This document shows positions 46,855 through 59,113 of a DNA stretch of 64,000 nucleotides, piece after piece; positions within the stretch are counted from its first letter, which is position 1; each line of letters starts with the position of its first letter. Source of the DNA: Crocodylus rhombifer (taxonomy: Eukaryota; Chordata; Crocodylia; Crocodylidae); contig JAVSML010001000.1 in NCBI GenBank assembly GCA_038503035.1, forward strand, positions 558,397 to 622,396. The letters run 5' to 3'. The notes below the pieces were generated by a model. It had not been told where the DNA came from, did not search any database, and saw nothing but the letters and a program-made list of their open reading frames with translations. The translations under genes were made by a program, and so were the position numbers.

Positions 46855-49300
46855 TACTTGTAGAAACCCTTCTTGTTACCCTTCATGGCCCTTACTAGCT
46901 GCAACTACAGTTGCACTTTGGCCTTCCTGATTTCATCCCTGCATGTCTGAACAATACTCTTATACTCCTTCCTAATCATTTGTCTAAGTTTCCACTTCTT
47001 GTAAGCTTTCATTTTGCATTCTCGCTCACTAAACAGAGTTCCCTGCTTAGCCAGTTTAATGTACTTCCATACTTGCTAGTCTTCCTATGCATCAGGATGG
47101 TTCATTCCTATGCCCTCAGTGAGATTTCTTTAAAATCCAACCAGCTCTCCTGGACTCCTTTCCCCCTCAGACTGGCCTCCCAGGGAATCCTTTCCATCAA
47201 TTCCCTCAGTGAGTCAAGTTTGCTTTTCTGAAGTCCAGGGTCCTTACTTCGCTGCTCTTCTTCCTCCATTTCCTTAAGATCTTGAATTAAATCATCTTGT
47301 GGTTGCTGCTGCCCCAGTTGCCATCCTTTATTATATTCTCCACCAAGAATATAGTAGTAGAATATAGTTTGTGAGCAGTAGGTGAAGAAGAACACAGCTC
47401 GTACTTGGCCTCTCTAACTCTAGCACAAGGAATTTGTCCCCAACACTTGCTAAAAACTTCCTGGATTAGCTGTACACTATAGTATTGTCCTTCTAGCACA
47501 TCAGAGTGATTGACCACCCCGCAAGAACCAGGGCCTGTGATCAGGAAACTTGAATGAGATGTTTGAAGAAAATCTCATTCACTACATCCTGGTGGTCTGT
47601 AGCAAACACTTGCCACAACATAAACCTTATTGCTCTCCCCCTCCTGCTTGTGTTTCCAGTTTAATAGTGGAGCTCTGAGGAATCATCCTACTCTTTTACA
47701 TAAAGTGCAACTCCTCCCCTTCTTCTCCTGTCTGTCCTTCCTCAACAGTTTATACCCACCCATGACAGTGCTCCAGTCATGCAAGCTATCCCACCAAGTC
47801 TCTGTTATTCCAATCATGTCATAATTCCATGACTATGCAAGGACTTCCAGTTTGACCTACTTGTTTCTGTGGCTCTGTGCATTTGTGTACAGACAGTTGA
47901 GGTAACTAGCTGATTGTCCTACTTTCTCAGGAAGAATGAGAAGGCCTCCCCTGTTGGCCCTTTCTGCTTGAGTTTCCTACAAGTCACCATGCACTTCCCC
48001 ACTTACCTCAGAGCTTTGGTCTCCATTTCCCGTGAGCCTAGGTTAAAACCCCTCTCACTAGGTTAGTAAGCCTGCTTGTGAAGGTGCTCTTCCTTCTCTT
48101 TATCAGGTGGATCCTGTCTCCTCCTTAGAACAACATCCCATGGTCAAAGAACCTAAAACTTTACTGGTGACCCCACCTGCGAAGCCATGCATTGATTTAC
48201 AGGATGTGTCTGCTTCTGCCTGGGTCCTTCCTCTTGACTGGAAGGACTGAAGAGAACACACCACCTGAGCCCCTGTCCTCTTCACTCTGGCAGTCTTTTC
48301 ACTGCTGAAAGTCTCCTCTATCATGGGATCAATGAAGTCCTTATGGTGGAGGATATTTTTACAGGCTCACCACCTCCTCCCATAGCTCCCTTGCCTGCAC
48401 CCTGAGGGATACCATCACAAGGCACTGCTCACATCACAAGCACTCCTCCACCTGGCTGTCATTGGAGGGAACCTGCAAGTCACAGTCTCCACAGCACCAA
48501 ACCAAGACCAGGGCTGAAGCCTCAATGGTGAGCTGTCTTGTCTGGACAGACACCTCACAGGTTCAAGCAGAGGAGGAGTTGGAAGTGACAGTGGCAGTGG
48601 CAGTAGCTCTGACATTCCTTGTGTCCTTTAGCCATTTCTCTGGGTAATCCACCACCTCTCTCTTCCTGCCCTTTTTTCCAAGTAGACCTTCATTAACAAA
48701 TGCCCCCATAAGATGATCTGTTGGTCCTAGAAGATTCCCTTTTCTCTGCTAACCTGCTTCCTTTCACCATACTTACAGTGAAGGAAGGTGAGAGAGTTTC
48801 CAGGCAAGCTCTCTAGCAAACTTCCTCATGCTAGACTCTAGTTAAGTCTTTTAACAGGGCTTAAGTATTGGTCTAATTGCTGAATTTTATCTACTAATAT
48901 ATATGTTACTGTTAATGAAAGAGCTTACCATAAAGGCTCCCCTTCAAGGAGGAGGGTGGCAAACTGACCTGCAAGCTCCTTTTATACTCTCCTAGGCCTG
49001 GACTGGCTCTGCCCCCTTGTTAGGGCTTTTCTCAGGCACAGGCAGCCAGCACCCAGCTAGCAGCACTTCCAGGTGCTCAGAGCATATACCCAAACACTCA
49101 GCAAGCCAGAGGCAGCCCTTCATTTACATTCCCAGAGCAGGATATGGTGCCTGGCTCCTCTTCCCCTTCCTCCTCTTGCTTCTAGTGAACTGCTTGCAAA
49201 CTGCCCTGTTTCCTCTCTGTTCACTTGCACTGCATTTGCCTTAGATTGGGGATGGGGAGGGATAGTAGTGGATTGCTGCCCAATCAGGTGCTGACTGGGG

Positions 49301-52300
49301 ATTGGCTAGAGGATGATTTGCAACAGATAACACAGTGGCCAGTATGTGACTTTTTTTCTCAAAGTAGTAACCAAAACTATGCAGTGCTCATGACACTTTT
49401 TAGTGGAAAAGTCCAAAAAGGTAAATGAAACCAGTGATGATGTACTCAAATTGAACAGAGTAACCACCTTTTGAAAGGTTTTATGTTTTATTTTAATGCA
49501 CTAGAGAAAAGATGTAATTCTACAGGTATTCGGGTAATTGAGAATATCTTGTAGAACTAATCTCTTTCTGATAATGGCAACAGAATTTATTTATGGACAG
49601 AACTTTTTATTTAACCATGCTCATGCTTCTCTAGAAGTTCATACTAGTAATAACTAACTCATATAAATGGAAACAAGTAAAAATTATAATCTGAATAATG
49701 CCCCCCCCAAAAAAAATAAAAATAAAAAACTGACATCAATTGCATCATGGATCAGCACCTAGCTCTAAGTTAACTGTGATCTGTTTATATGAAATAATTA
49801 GACCACCTTTATGAAAACTATACAAGTCAAAAAGCATCCAAAGACCACCAGTTTCTTTTTATATTGTAGCCATTTATAACATCCTGTTGAAAGCAAATAC
49901 AGATGCAAATCCTCCTCTTTCTAAAAGAAATGGTCCTTGCCACTTGAACTCAAGAAGAGTCACCATTTAGGTATTAGTGGTATGGTGCCTGACTCACCTA
50001 AGGAGTTCACATTCTATGCAGAAGAGAGAACTGCTGTTATGATAACCTATTCAAAGGCAAAGATTTACTTGAATCTGGAAACTGTTTTTTTCCAGTTGAA
50101 AAATGCTAAATAGCAAAAGTTCCAGGGATAGATTCCCTTCCTGTTTCCTAGAAATAACGGTCTCCACTCTGGACTCTGATGCCTTCATTTGAAATCTTCT
50201 GTACTGGGCGATCTTACATAGGATTCAAAACAAACCTTTAAGTTATATGTGAGAATCAAGAATGGGTGATATAGGTTATTGCATAGCTGAGATAACTTCT
50301 TGTCTTAGTTTATTACCCACAAAAATCTTTTCCTATTAAACATTTCTTGGACCATCATGGTTAAAACATCACTACAACACTAACTTATAATTTAAAGTTC
50401 TTAAATGAAAGGTCTCAGGAAAGGGGCAGTGGGCCATGTATTTTTTGTCTAAAATTGGCCCAAAATTGTAGTTTTAATCTGAAGATCAAAGACTAGAAAT
50501 AGTGAAAACGAAGATTAGAAGTTTTAATTGGAGCAAATGGGCATACACTCCACAGCAATAAGAATAATTTCACTGCAACTTTGACTATAATACTGACTAC
50601 CATGAAATATCACCCATCATTCCATTCTTCCTTTACCACAAACTTATAAAATAGCCATTGGTTTAAAATACAGTTAGGGTTTTTTTTTCCTTTAAGTGTA
50701 GATTATGTTTTAAGGTGAGGTATTATGTTATGCTTCACTGGGCTTCAGCTCTTCTAATGTTGTCTAGGTGGAGTGGCTCAGATCATGCTACTCCTACATG
50801 TATTCTGGGAAAGAGGGAATCATGTAGCCAGCATCTGTGACTTGTCATCTGTTTGGCTCCCATCTTCCCCTTAGCTGCTTCAACAGACTTTAGGCAGAGC
50901 AAGACAAACAGTCTGCACTTCTGTCTATCCTGATAAGAACTGACCTCTAGCTGTGGCACCCCAACCATCTGCCCTATTACTGTGGAACAGTGGAGGAAGT
51001 ATGCACTGTTATCTAACTTACTTTCCATTGTAGAAAGAGGCAGAGGAGTAAAATGAATCCTGTTAGGAAGATGAAAAAAAAATTGATTGCCTGAATCCAG
51101 CTCTCCTTTTATGCAGGTAAGTGACACCTACATACAAGAAATGAGTTACTTAAGTGAAATTGCTGGGCTACTTAGTTAGAAACACTAGTGAGACCATGAT
51201 TCAAGACTCCCTCCAGTTCAGAGAAGCACCCATGTCACTGAGTAACATTCCTTCTGGCTCCATGCTTCTTTCCTTCTTGGATGCCCAGTGGTCCAGCTTC
51301 CACAGGCAGGGGAAGGGCATTTTGTGGAAAGTGAGAGAGATTTGGGAGTGGGGCTGGAACTTGGATCTCTCAGTCCCTCTACAAGTGTATAGGGCTAGAC
51401 TACTCAACTAAGAGCATAATTAGCATTGCCATCCTCCTCCAGTGTCGAAGAGTAGTTAGACGCTACTTAAAAAGAAAGACTAATAGTTCTGGCACTTAAA
51501 TAGAGCTGATATGCCTTCCCATGTGCAAAGGGAGTTAGAACCTGGATCTCCCATTCTCTGCATAATTAAAGTACTCCAATGAATATGCAACCGTGCTAGA
51601 AAGTAGCATTTCTTCAGGTGTAGTTATACAGCGGTTAGCACATGCATGTAAAGAATGTTAAGCACTGTTAAAGTTAACACATGACATAAATAGTCACATG
51701 TTACTATGATCTCTAAGGTGCACAGTTCTGATATAATGCTACAGAGCTGGTAAGTGGGAATGTGGCTAACAGCTGTCAAACCTGCCCCATGCCTACCCAT
51801 CTCAGTGGCAGTATAATCTCTTCTACAGGATGAAGACCTGCCAAGCCTACTTGCTCAGATTTTGCTCATGTTATATCCCCACATGCCAGGATCTGGCCAG
51901 CATTGCCCTCCACATGTCCAGATCTTGCTTGTGCTACCCCCTCTTCCCACCCCACTTCCCTTTTAGCCCTGTTCTTTAACCCCTGTTCTCTACCCACTCT
52001 CCCCATAGTCACCCCCCTCTCACCTCACCTGCAGCTGCCCAGCTGTCCATCCAGGACAGTAGAGTTCACTATGATAGCCAGTCCATAAGGGCAGGGGGGA
52101 GAGAGGGGGAAGAAGTCACATATGAGCTGGAAGCAGTACCTACTGGGATACCAGAAGACTGCAAATGGCAGGTATTAGCCTTGTGGAGCAAACTAACATT
52201 ACTGCAGCATGAACTGCCTAACACCAGCTGGAGACAATCTTCACCTGAGGAGAATTCTCTTTGTGATGCTCAGAGGACACTTGGCTCATCTTTTCCTGCC

Positions 52301-52919
52301 TTAATGGGTGGACTCATCTGTTATAGGAGCATGTAACATTTGAACTGGAACATGTAATTATACCTGAAATCACTCTTTTCCCTAGCCACTTACCTTCCGG
52401 GACATAGGATCCAACATTGCTTAGGCAGAGTTGAATTTAGGCCTGGATATTTGGCTGCAACAAAATGTAATCTGTGCCAGGTTGGGAGAGTGGGAAGCAA
52501 GGGGAAGAAGCTATATCCTGTCATTGTGCAATGGCTGACTCTAAAATATGGGACATGTTAGTTTCTTTCAAAGGATGTCTGCACTTATACCTTGTGTACC
52601 TTGAGTTAGTGCCTGATCAGCCTAAAATAAACTATAAATGTAGCCAGGAAAAAACAAGTAAGGAGTTTCCAGACTAGTTTTACTTCAAGGTAGTTAACTT
52701 GTTTTTTAACTAGTTACAGGTACACAACTCTAATGATGACAAACCCATAGCTATGTTTGGTGGGCAAGCTGCCTGTGCTTTCAGAAAGAATCAGTGACAA
52801 CCATTTCTCACATTTCTGAAGCTCACCCAGCCCTCAGACTTCTCTACAACATTGGAGGGTTGGGAGCATAAATACAATACTGGATGTATGTCAGGCATTC
52901 ATATGCTACTGTAATGGTC
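49301..52919. other. Unique intergenic sequence
   Basis: AT-rich, between the CR1 and a GC-rich patch. No gene or RNA is seen. The 114-codon minus frame at 50783 has no recognisable content. The piece at 51.6-51.75 kb has MITE-like wording but no clear ends. Confidence 0.4.
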
Positions 52920-53110
52920 ATGAATGATGTGTGCCCCCGGAGGCTGGGAGGGCATGGCAACTGCCCACAGGCCGCCACAGTGGTGTCAGCAGCAGGGGGC
53001 ATGGGGGTGGTGGCGAGCAGTGACTGCCAACAGGCGGGGTCAGCGGCATCAGCGGCACTTCTTTCAGGGGGTGCACTGCCAATCTCAGGGAGTGCATCCT
53101 CTATGCATTG
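52920..53110. repeat. GC-rich patch, unassigned
   Basis: Abruptly GC-rich sequence (GCCCCCGGAGGCTGGGAGGG to GGGGTGCACTGCCAATC) in AT-rich surroundings, with repeated CAGCGGCA words. It resembles the GC-rich cargo of the inverted-repeat elements, but no terminal repeats were found. Confidence 0.4.
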
Positions 53111-55349
53111 CCAATGGTACAGTGGTCTTAAAATATCATAAATGGAATACTTCTCCAAAAAGCAGTGCATTGCAAGCATTTCAAAATAATTGGTGAATCC
53201 AGTGGCTGCAGAACATGAGGTCTCAAGCAGAGTCATGTGTTATGTAGAATTGAAATCTTGTAAAGGTATTCAGTACTATTTTGAAAGTAACTTGACTTAA
53301 CTACTAGCAATTGGATTTCTGGTAAGATTCTCAAAAATGCACGTGTCATTTTTTAAAAATAGGACATAAGTACCTTTTGATGATCTAAGCTTCCATAGGA
53401 GCCAAAACCCCATTGATTATAATAAGGGTTACATGTGTAAGAGCCTTCATAATGGAAAGTTTAGCCTTAATATTTTCTTTCCAAAAAGGAACAAAAATAA
53501 AACACCAGCATTCAAATCTGAGTGATCCACATACTGTCCCTATTGGAACATGAACTTGGATGAACTATTGACAGATTTCCTAGCACCTTCCATCCTTTAC
53601 AGACATCTAAATAGTGTACATTTCCTCAGCCCAGTTGTGTATACCTTTTCCTTGTCAATAACAAATGATGCTGGGACTTGTTACGTATTCCCTCCCAACT
53701 AAGCTAAAGGAAATTACAGTCCTCTAAGTAAAGTTGACAAAGTTGCCTTGTACTAATTAAGTTTCAACTTTATCCCTGCCCCTTCCATAGGAGCTCTGCA
53801 CTATGTATCTCAGTTTTTCCATCTGTAAATTGGGTTTGTTAATAATTAGCTTTGTGAAGTGCTTGAAGCAATAAGGATGAAAAGTGTTATGTAAGATTTA
53901 AGTATCATCACAAGGCACATAACCACCAAAGTATCAGGCTTCCTGAAGGTTTCAATTTGTAAAGGAAAACAACACAAGCTACTTATAAAAGCCACACTGG
54001 AATTCTCATTCTCAATGAGCCACATCTGCATCTGAGGCATGAAAGCCACGATTTAAAACAATGCTATTTGCTTAAATAATGGTGGGTAATGTGTCATTCT
54101 TGTGTTGAACTAAGCCCGGAAATTTTAGCTGCAGTATTCCTGGTAGACAAGCAGCTGACTTTGCAAATATTGACAACAAACCAATCAAAGTTTTCTTAGC
54201 ATCTCAACCCCACCACACCTCTTATGATAGAGCTTTCTGTACTTCAGTTGACACATATTCTATGACCATCCTGACTTTTCCCCTCCATGTAATACAGTGA
54301 ACACTATTTGAAATGTAAAATGATATGTAATTCTACAAAAGAGAAGTATAGGCTCCAAGCCCCATTAACTGCTGCAAGAGAACTTTCATGCTGCAGATAA
54401 TGAGCAAACTGATTAATTAGCTACCTGCAAAGGTACTTAAATGCAGTGTTTAAGTGTCACTTAGAACCTTAACCTACATGTTGTCTTAATTCTACTGAAC
54501 TGCTCAGATTCATGCACGAGTCTCAAATTGAGTGACTGGGCTGGTATCCAGACTTAAGGGACACGGGGGTCAAGACTGAGTAGGCATTCTTGTAGTGTGC
54601 CCACCAGGATAGGAATGAGATGTTTTGTGACTGTCCATTTCACACAACATCCAAGCATTCAATTGGAAGCCTTATTTTGCACTCTCACTGTCATATTTGG
54701 AGCAGGTATTGAAACCAAGTCACCTCTATAGCTACCTGCCAAGCTATTAAGTATTTCACTGTCTTAGTCTCTTCTGTGTATAAACAATTAAATATTTATT
54801 GGACTAGAGAGCAAGAGAGACTGTCTGGCTGACTCTATAGCCTGGTGATCATGGTCATTATTTGAGATGGTGGGAGAGTCAGGTTCATGTTTCTCTGTAA
54901 TGAATATTTAATTATTATACCAAGTGAACAGCTTCCAAATGAGAAATTCATCCCCCTCCCCCACCATCCACCAAGATTACAGAGTAGCCTGGTGATTAAG
55001 ACACTTTCTGGCTCTTAATTAGTCAGGTGGAGGATTTGAAACTAGGCCTACCAACTTTGTCCTCTACCTTCTGGATTATTGTGTATAATGGATGGAAAAC
55101 AGCCCTTGAGCTCTTATTTTTGTTGTTTTGAGAGAGTTTATATAGACAAAGGGTCTAGATCATGCAGGTGAAGATTCCTTTAATGGAGTCTCTGATGAAC
55201 TCCTATCTCCAACTCTATATCTCAGTCCTCAAGGACAGTAGCATCAGTTTGCATCAGCTTAGGTGGGAAAGATTCCATTAGTGGTGTCCTTATTGGACTC
55301 TTTTCTATTTTCCACACCACATCCTTGAGAAATGGTAAGTATAACTCCA
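53111..55349. other. Unique intergenic sequence
   Basis: AT-rich; no gene, RNA or recognised transposon. Confidence 0.4.
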
Positions 55350-56140
55350 TGTTTTTAATTCATTAAGGGATTAAAGGAAGAGCTAGCAGTTTCTAAAGGG
55401 CATGAAAGGAAAGCATGGCATTGGAAGCTCAACAAGATGCTATTTGAACATAGCAGCAATTTAAGAACAGTAGGAGACTTATCTGCCAACAAAATGAACT
55501 TCACAAATGCCTCAAAAACAGAAGGAAAGTGTACAGGCAATGGAAAGCAGGACATGTCACTAAGGGAGTATATCAAGCAATAGCAAGTAAAGACAGGGTT
55601 AAAAAAAAGTGTTACACCTGGTGAAAATGTTAAAAACAAGCTGAAGGGATTCTATCAGTATGTTAGATAGAAAATAAAGCTCAATGAAGCTATGGGTTCA
55701 CTGCATAATAGCCTGGGTGAGCTATTAGCAGAAGATGCAAAGAAGGTGGAGCTGCTCAATGGCTATTTGCTTCACAGAGCAAATAAGCTGCAACCAGACA
55801 GATAACAAAAAATAATACTGGTAAAGCAGGAGAAAGGTTTAGGCTCATGATAGCTGAAAAAAGCAGTAGCATGTTTTTTATTACTTTGAATGAATGTAAG
55901 TCAGCATGGCCTCACAAAGATCATTCCTGGATGGCAATGGAACTGCTTTAAAGGATCCTGGAAATATTGGCAATAATATTTACAAATTAGTGGGAGACAG
56001 GCAAGTTTTCAAAGGACCTAGTGCCCCTGTTTAAAAAGTTAGAAAAGGCGGACCTAAGAAATTATAGATTGATCAGCCTGCCTTCCTTCCTGAATTTGTG
56101 CAGGGGCTTGGACCAAATGCCCTTAGAGATCCCATTTTTC
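55350..56140 (+). mobile_element. Old CR1/L3-type LINE fragment, sense
   Basis: Words typical of LINE ORF2 occur in order: AAACAAGCTGAAGGGATTCT, AAGAAGGTGGAGCTGCTCAATG, GACCTAAGAAATTATAGATTG, then a jump to 3' tail wording GGGCTTGGACCAAATGCCC. It is heavily mutated; no useful frame is left. Confidence 0.6.
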
Positions 56141-56613
56141 TAAGATCACAAGTTACCAGGTGTGCGCTGACCTCACTTTAAAAAAATGGGAATGAAGTGT
56201 AGTATAGGCATCTCCCAGCCAATCACAAAAGATCATAGGTAGAAGTGAGATGCTAAGGTAGCCAGTCTGGGTTATTTCTGAATATGAGCAGTAGCTGGCC
56301 AAGTGCACACATTTAGGGCTATTCTTATAACAGAGACATAGAGCAAATCTAGGCATCTAAGTGATTTTTGTTCCATTAGGTATCTTAAACTGTAATTAGG
56401 GTCTAGCTCGAAGTCCCTTTGGCAATATAGGGCTATATCCAAAAATGAACTTAGGCACCTGAATGCCACCTAATTGGCATTCTAGGTGACAAGCTCCAAA
56501 CTAGCACCTCAACCCCTGCCCCATTCAGCTGAACTGTAACCGTAGAAACACCAAAATTCACATGGGCTTTTAAGCACTGAACTTACCATTGCAGTCAATG
56601 ATAAATGGATTAA

Positions 56614-56898
56614 TTGCAAAGGTGGTGCTATGGACAAAGAATTCCAAACTGCCCCCTCACACCCATGCTATACCTGAGGTATATAGATGACATCTTCATC
56701 ATTTGGTCTAAAAACCTGGTTTTCATCACAAAATCAATAATCATCACCTCTCTATCAGACAATCCTTTGAATACTCCAACACCAACATTTCCTCTTTGGA
56801 CACCGTGCTCAATATCCAAAATGGTCAAATACAAATCATCATATACAAGAAACCCATGGACCAACATACAGATCACACAGAAACATAAATCACTCTAA
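56614..56898 (+). pseudogene. Penelope-like RT fragment with intact YIDD box
   Basis: The 94-codon frame holds PMLYLRYIDDIFIIWSK, the palm motif that coordinates metal in reverse transcriptases. W at the end of the box is typical of Penelope-like elements and of telomerase-related RTs. The surrounding thumb region is cut by the stop at 56896. Confidence 0.8.
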
Positions 56899-57381
56899 AT
56901 ACACCAAGAAAGCTGTAATTTACAGCCAAACTCTCTGACATCACTAAAATTGCACCAAGAAAGATACTTGAGATTGTCACCTCACCAATCTTCAAAGGGC
57001 TTTCACCCAACAAGAACTCTAGAGGGATGAATTACACTTTTGAAAGAGCCTCCTGGATACCATGTGAAGATTTGCTTCAGTACCAAAAAGAAAACGCCCA
57101 CAAATCACACATTAGTTATGACATAATACCCTTCCCTGGAACTTATATGGAAAATCCTCAAAAAACTGCAACTCATAATAGAAGACGATCCAATTCTTAG
57201 AGATCTTTCCAGAACCACCCCCCATCCTAGCCTTCAAACAAGCAACAAACCTCACTAACCTCATCACAAGAAGCAAACTCCCTATGGCCCAAATCACACC
57301 TAATGGATCCAGACTATGCCAGGACATGAAATGTAAAACCTGCCAACACATCTCCACCAACCCCACAACACAACCATCACC

Positions 57382-57579
57382 ATTCCTGGATCTTACACCT
57401 GCACCTCAAGAAGTATAATATCTCTCATCCACTGCACCAAATGCCCTGATGGAAAATACATAGGAGAAACTAAACAACAACTGCACACCAGAATGAAAGC
57501 ACACCAAAAATCCATGAAAGAAAAGTATCCAATTACTTATGGGTACCCACTTCTCACAAGACAATCACTCCACCTCTGA
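57382..57579 (+). pseudogene. GIY-YIG endonuclease fragment
   Basis: The frame reads SIISLIHCTKCPDGKYIGET, then KQQLHTRMKAHQKS, before a stop at 57577-57579. The first GIY-type strand is degenerate; the YIGET half and the R/K-rich helix are clear. It lies one frame away from the upstream cysteine-rich linker. Confidence 0.8.
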
Positions 57580-57729
57580 TCTCTCAGTTCCAATCCTCAA
57601 AGGGAACTTACAAAACACCTTTCATAGATGAGCCTATGAACTTCACCTCATAAATCTACTAGAAACAAAAAATCATGGACTTTATATAGACATTGGATTA
57701 ATGACACATTACAACCTGCCTGACATCTG

Positions 57730-58279
57730 ATTCACCTGCCTGAGGCTGACAATTTGCATTCCTTCACACACACACCCTTCCCTTCCTCCTCTCCTATTAT
57801 ACCTGTTATCTTCCAAACTTGCAGTTTCACAGACTTTGTTCCTTCATCAGCCTTTCATTCTGAGATTTGGTGCTTAAAAAAAAAGACATTTTCCATCTGG
57901 AAGAAGCTACTTTCTAGTCTTGTGTTCTATTACATCTACCACTGACTGGCAAGGCTGAAAGGGTCTTTCAAACACTGACACTGTCTTTTGTCTTCAACTA
58001 TCCCATGGTGATCAGCAGAAGTGGGTTGCCTCGGCAGAAAATGTTTAAGATTAGTGTGATCAAAACCCATAGAGCAGTCTAAAAGCCTATGCAACTACTT
58101 AATGCCCTCATGAAAGCAAGCAGGTGGAAAAGATTCAGAGGAAGGAGGGAACAATTATTAGCCCAAAAGGCACCTCCTGAAGCTAAAGCCAAGGCCCAGT
58201 GTCTACTATTGTAGGCAAATTCACCAAATATGTCTTTAAAGCGATCAATCTTAAAACCACTTGTGCCTGCCAACACTAT
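57730..58279. other. Unassigned sequence between Penelope-like and CR1-like remnants
   Basis: Contains a short CACACACACAC run near 57763 and a run of A near 57877; no gene or element is recognised. Confidence 0.35.
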
Positions 58280-58607
58280 TTCAACTATAAGGCTGCTCTG
58301 AAATGGAGAAACCTTCTACTTTCCAGTCTAAATTTATTCTTAGCTAGTTTATACCCATTTGTTCTTATGCCAGATTTGTCCTTTAGCTTAAACACCTTTT
58401 CTTCCCTATCATTTATCCTCTGATACTCATTACCCTAGTGTCAGCCATTATTTTCTAAGCTTAATGCAGAGTGTCCCGGGGTGGGGAACCAAACCCCAGA
58501 GTCACGGTGGGCCGGGGTGGCAATTAGACACGATAACAGGCCGGGTTCTATTGGCTATGGAGAACTGAGGCACGGGAAGCGTAGCGGTTTCTTAAACAAG
58601 GTGGAAA

Positions 58608-58613
58608 TTTATT
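58608..58613 (-). terminator. Poly(A) signal of the solo LTR
   Basis: AATAAA on the minus strand, about 490 bases after the TATA box and 130 bases before the LTR end, which is where an R/U5 border is expected. Confidence 0.65.
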
Positions 58614-58662
58614 TGACTTACGCTTAGGTGCGTAGGAGAATGATGTCTTCAGTTACAGTTTA

Positions 58663-58687
58663 CAACAACAACAACAAGAACAACAAA
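58663..58687. repeat. (AAC)n microsatellite inside the LTR
   Basis: About eight AAC units with one AAG interruption. Confidence 0.9.
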
Positions 58688-59104
58688 GGGGTCTGTTGGC
58701 CCACGAGGTTCAGTCAAAGACCTAGTCCCAGGGCTGGTCAACAGCTCATTTAGTGGATAACGCGAACAACAAACTAACTGTAACACGGTGAATGATGAAA
58801 ACGAGACGTGACGCCAGTCCAATATTGGTGGACGATTGAGTAGTCGTAGAGTAATGCCGAGGTCAGGATGCCAGAATGTTGAGGTGAAATCGTAGTGGGA
58901 TGGTCCAAAATCGTAGTCAGCAATCAGTCAAATTGAATCAGGAACCAGGAGATCAAAACCGCAATCGCTCTAACCAGCACAGAGTGCCAATCTGGGGAAG
59001 GAGACCAGTAGGCCCAAGAGCCTGACTGCCAGACAATCCCTGGAAACACCAGCCTCTGTCTGCAGTGACGCGATCTTCTCCCCCCAGAGGGAGGGGCCCT
59101 CAGA

Positions 59105-59113
59105 CCTTTTATA
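59105..59113 (-). promoter_or_regulatory. TATA box of the solo LTR
   Basis: TATAAAAGG on the minus strand, with an inverted CCAAT box (ATTGG read on the minus strand) about 15 bases upstream near 59126-59130. Transcription would run leftward, toward GREM2. Confidence 0.7.

Larger units (their letters stand above)
44715..49300 (-). mobile_element. Long antisense CR1 LINE, split by a Tigger-like insertion
   Basis: The 3' tail is at the left: AATCATAGATTCATAG and CTCAGGAGGTCATCCAGTCC. Rightward come the 3' UTR, RT pieces (minus frame 45586-46041 with NIIAFSDEKTGSVD and DFRKAFDMVAH), the endonuclease region (46.9-47.7 kb) and upstream sequence such as CATCCCATGGTCAAAGAA and GAGGGAACCTGCAAGTCAC. 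Similarity seems to fade near 49.3 kb, so the copy may be close to full length. It is riddled with stops. The interval 46241-46854 is a later insertion. Confidence 0.85.
56614..57720 (+). mobile_element. Penelope-like retroelement remnant (RT and GIY-YIG)
   Basis: An RT catalytic box LRYIDDIFIIW lies near 56.67-56.71 kb. About 650 bases later comes a cysteine-rich stretch, CQDMKCKTCQHIST near 57.32-57.36 kb, followed in another frame by the GIY-YIG nuclease. RT followed by C-rich linker and GIY-YIG is the Penelope-like order. It has internal frameshifts, no 5' half and no clear terminal repeat. It is a dead, 5'-truncated copy. Confidence 0.82.

Noticed and set aside
51590..51760. Possible further MITE copy
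   Set aside because: Words such as GTTAACACATGACATAAATAG resemble family 1, but no terminal inverted repeat was found.
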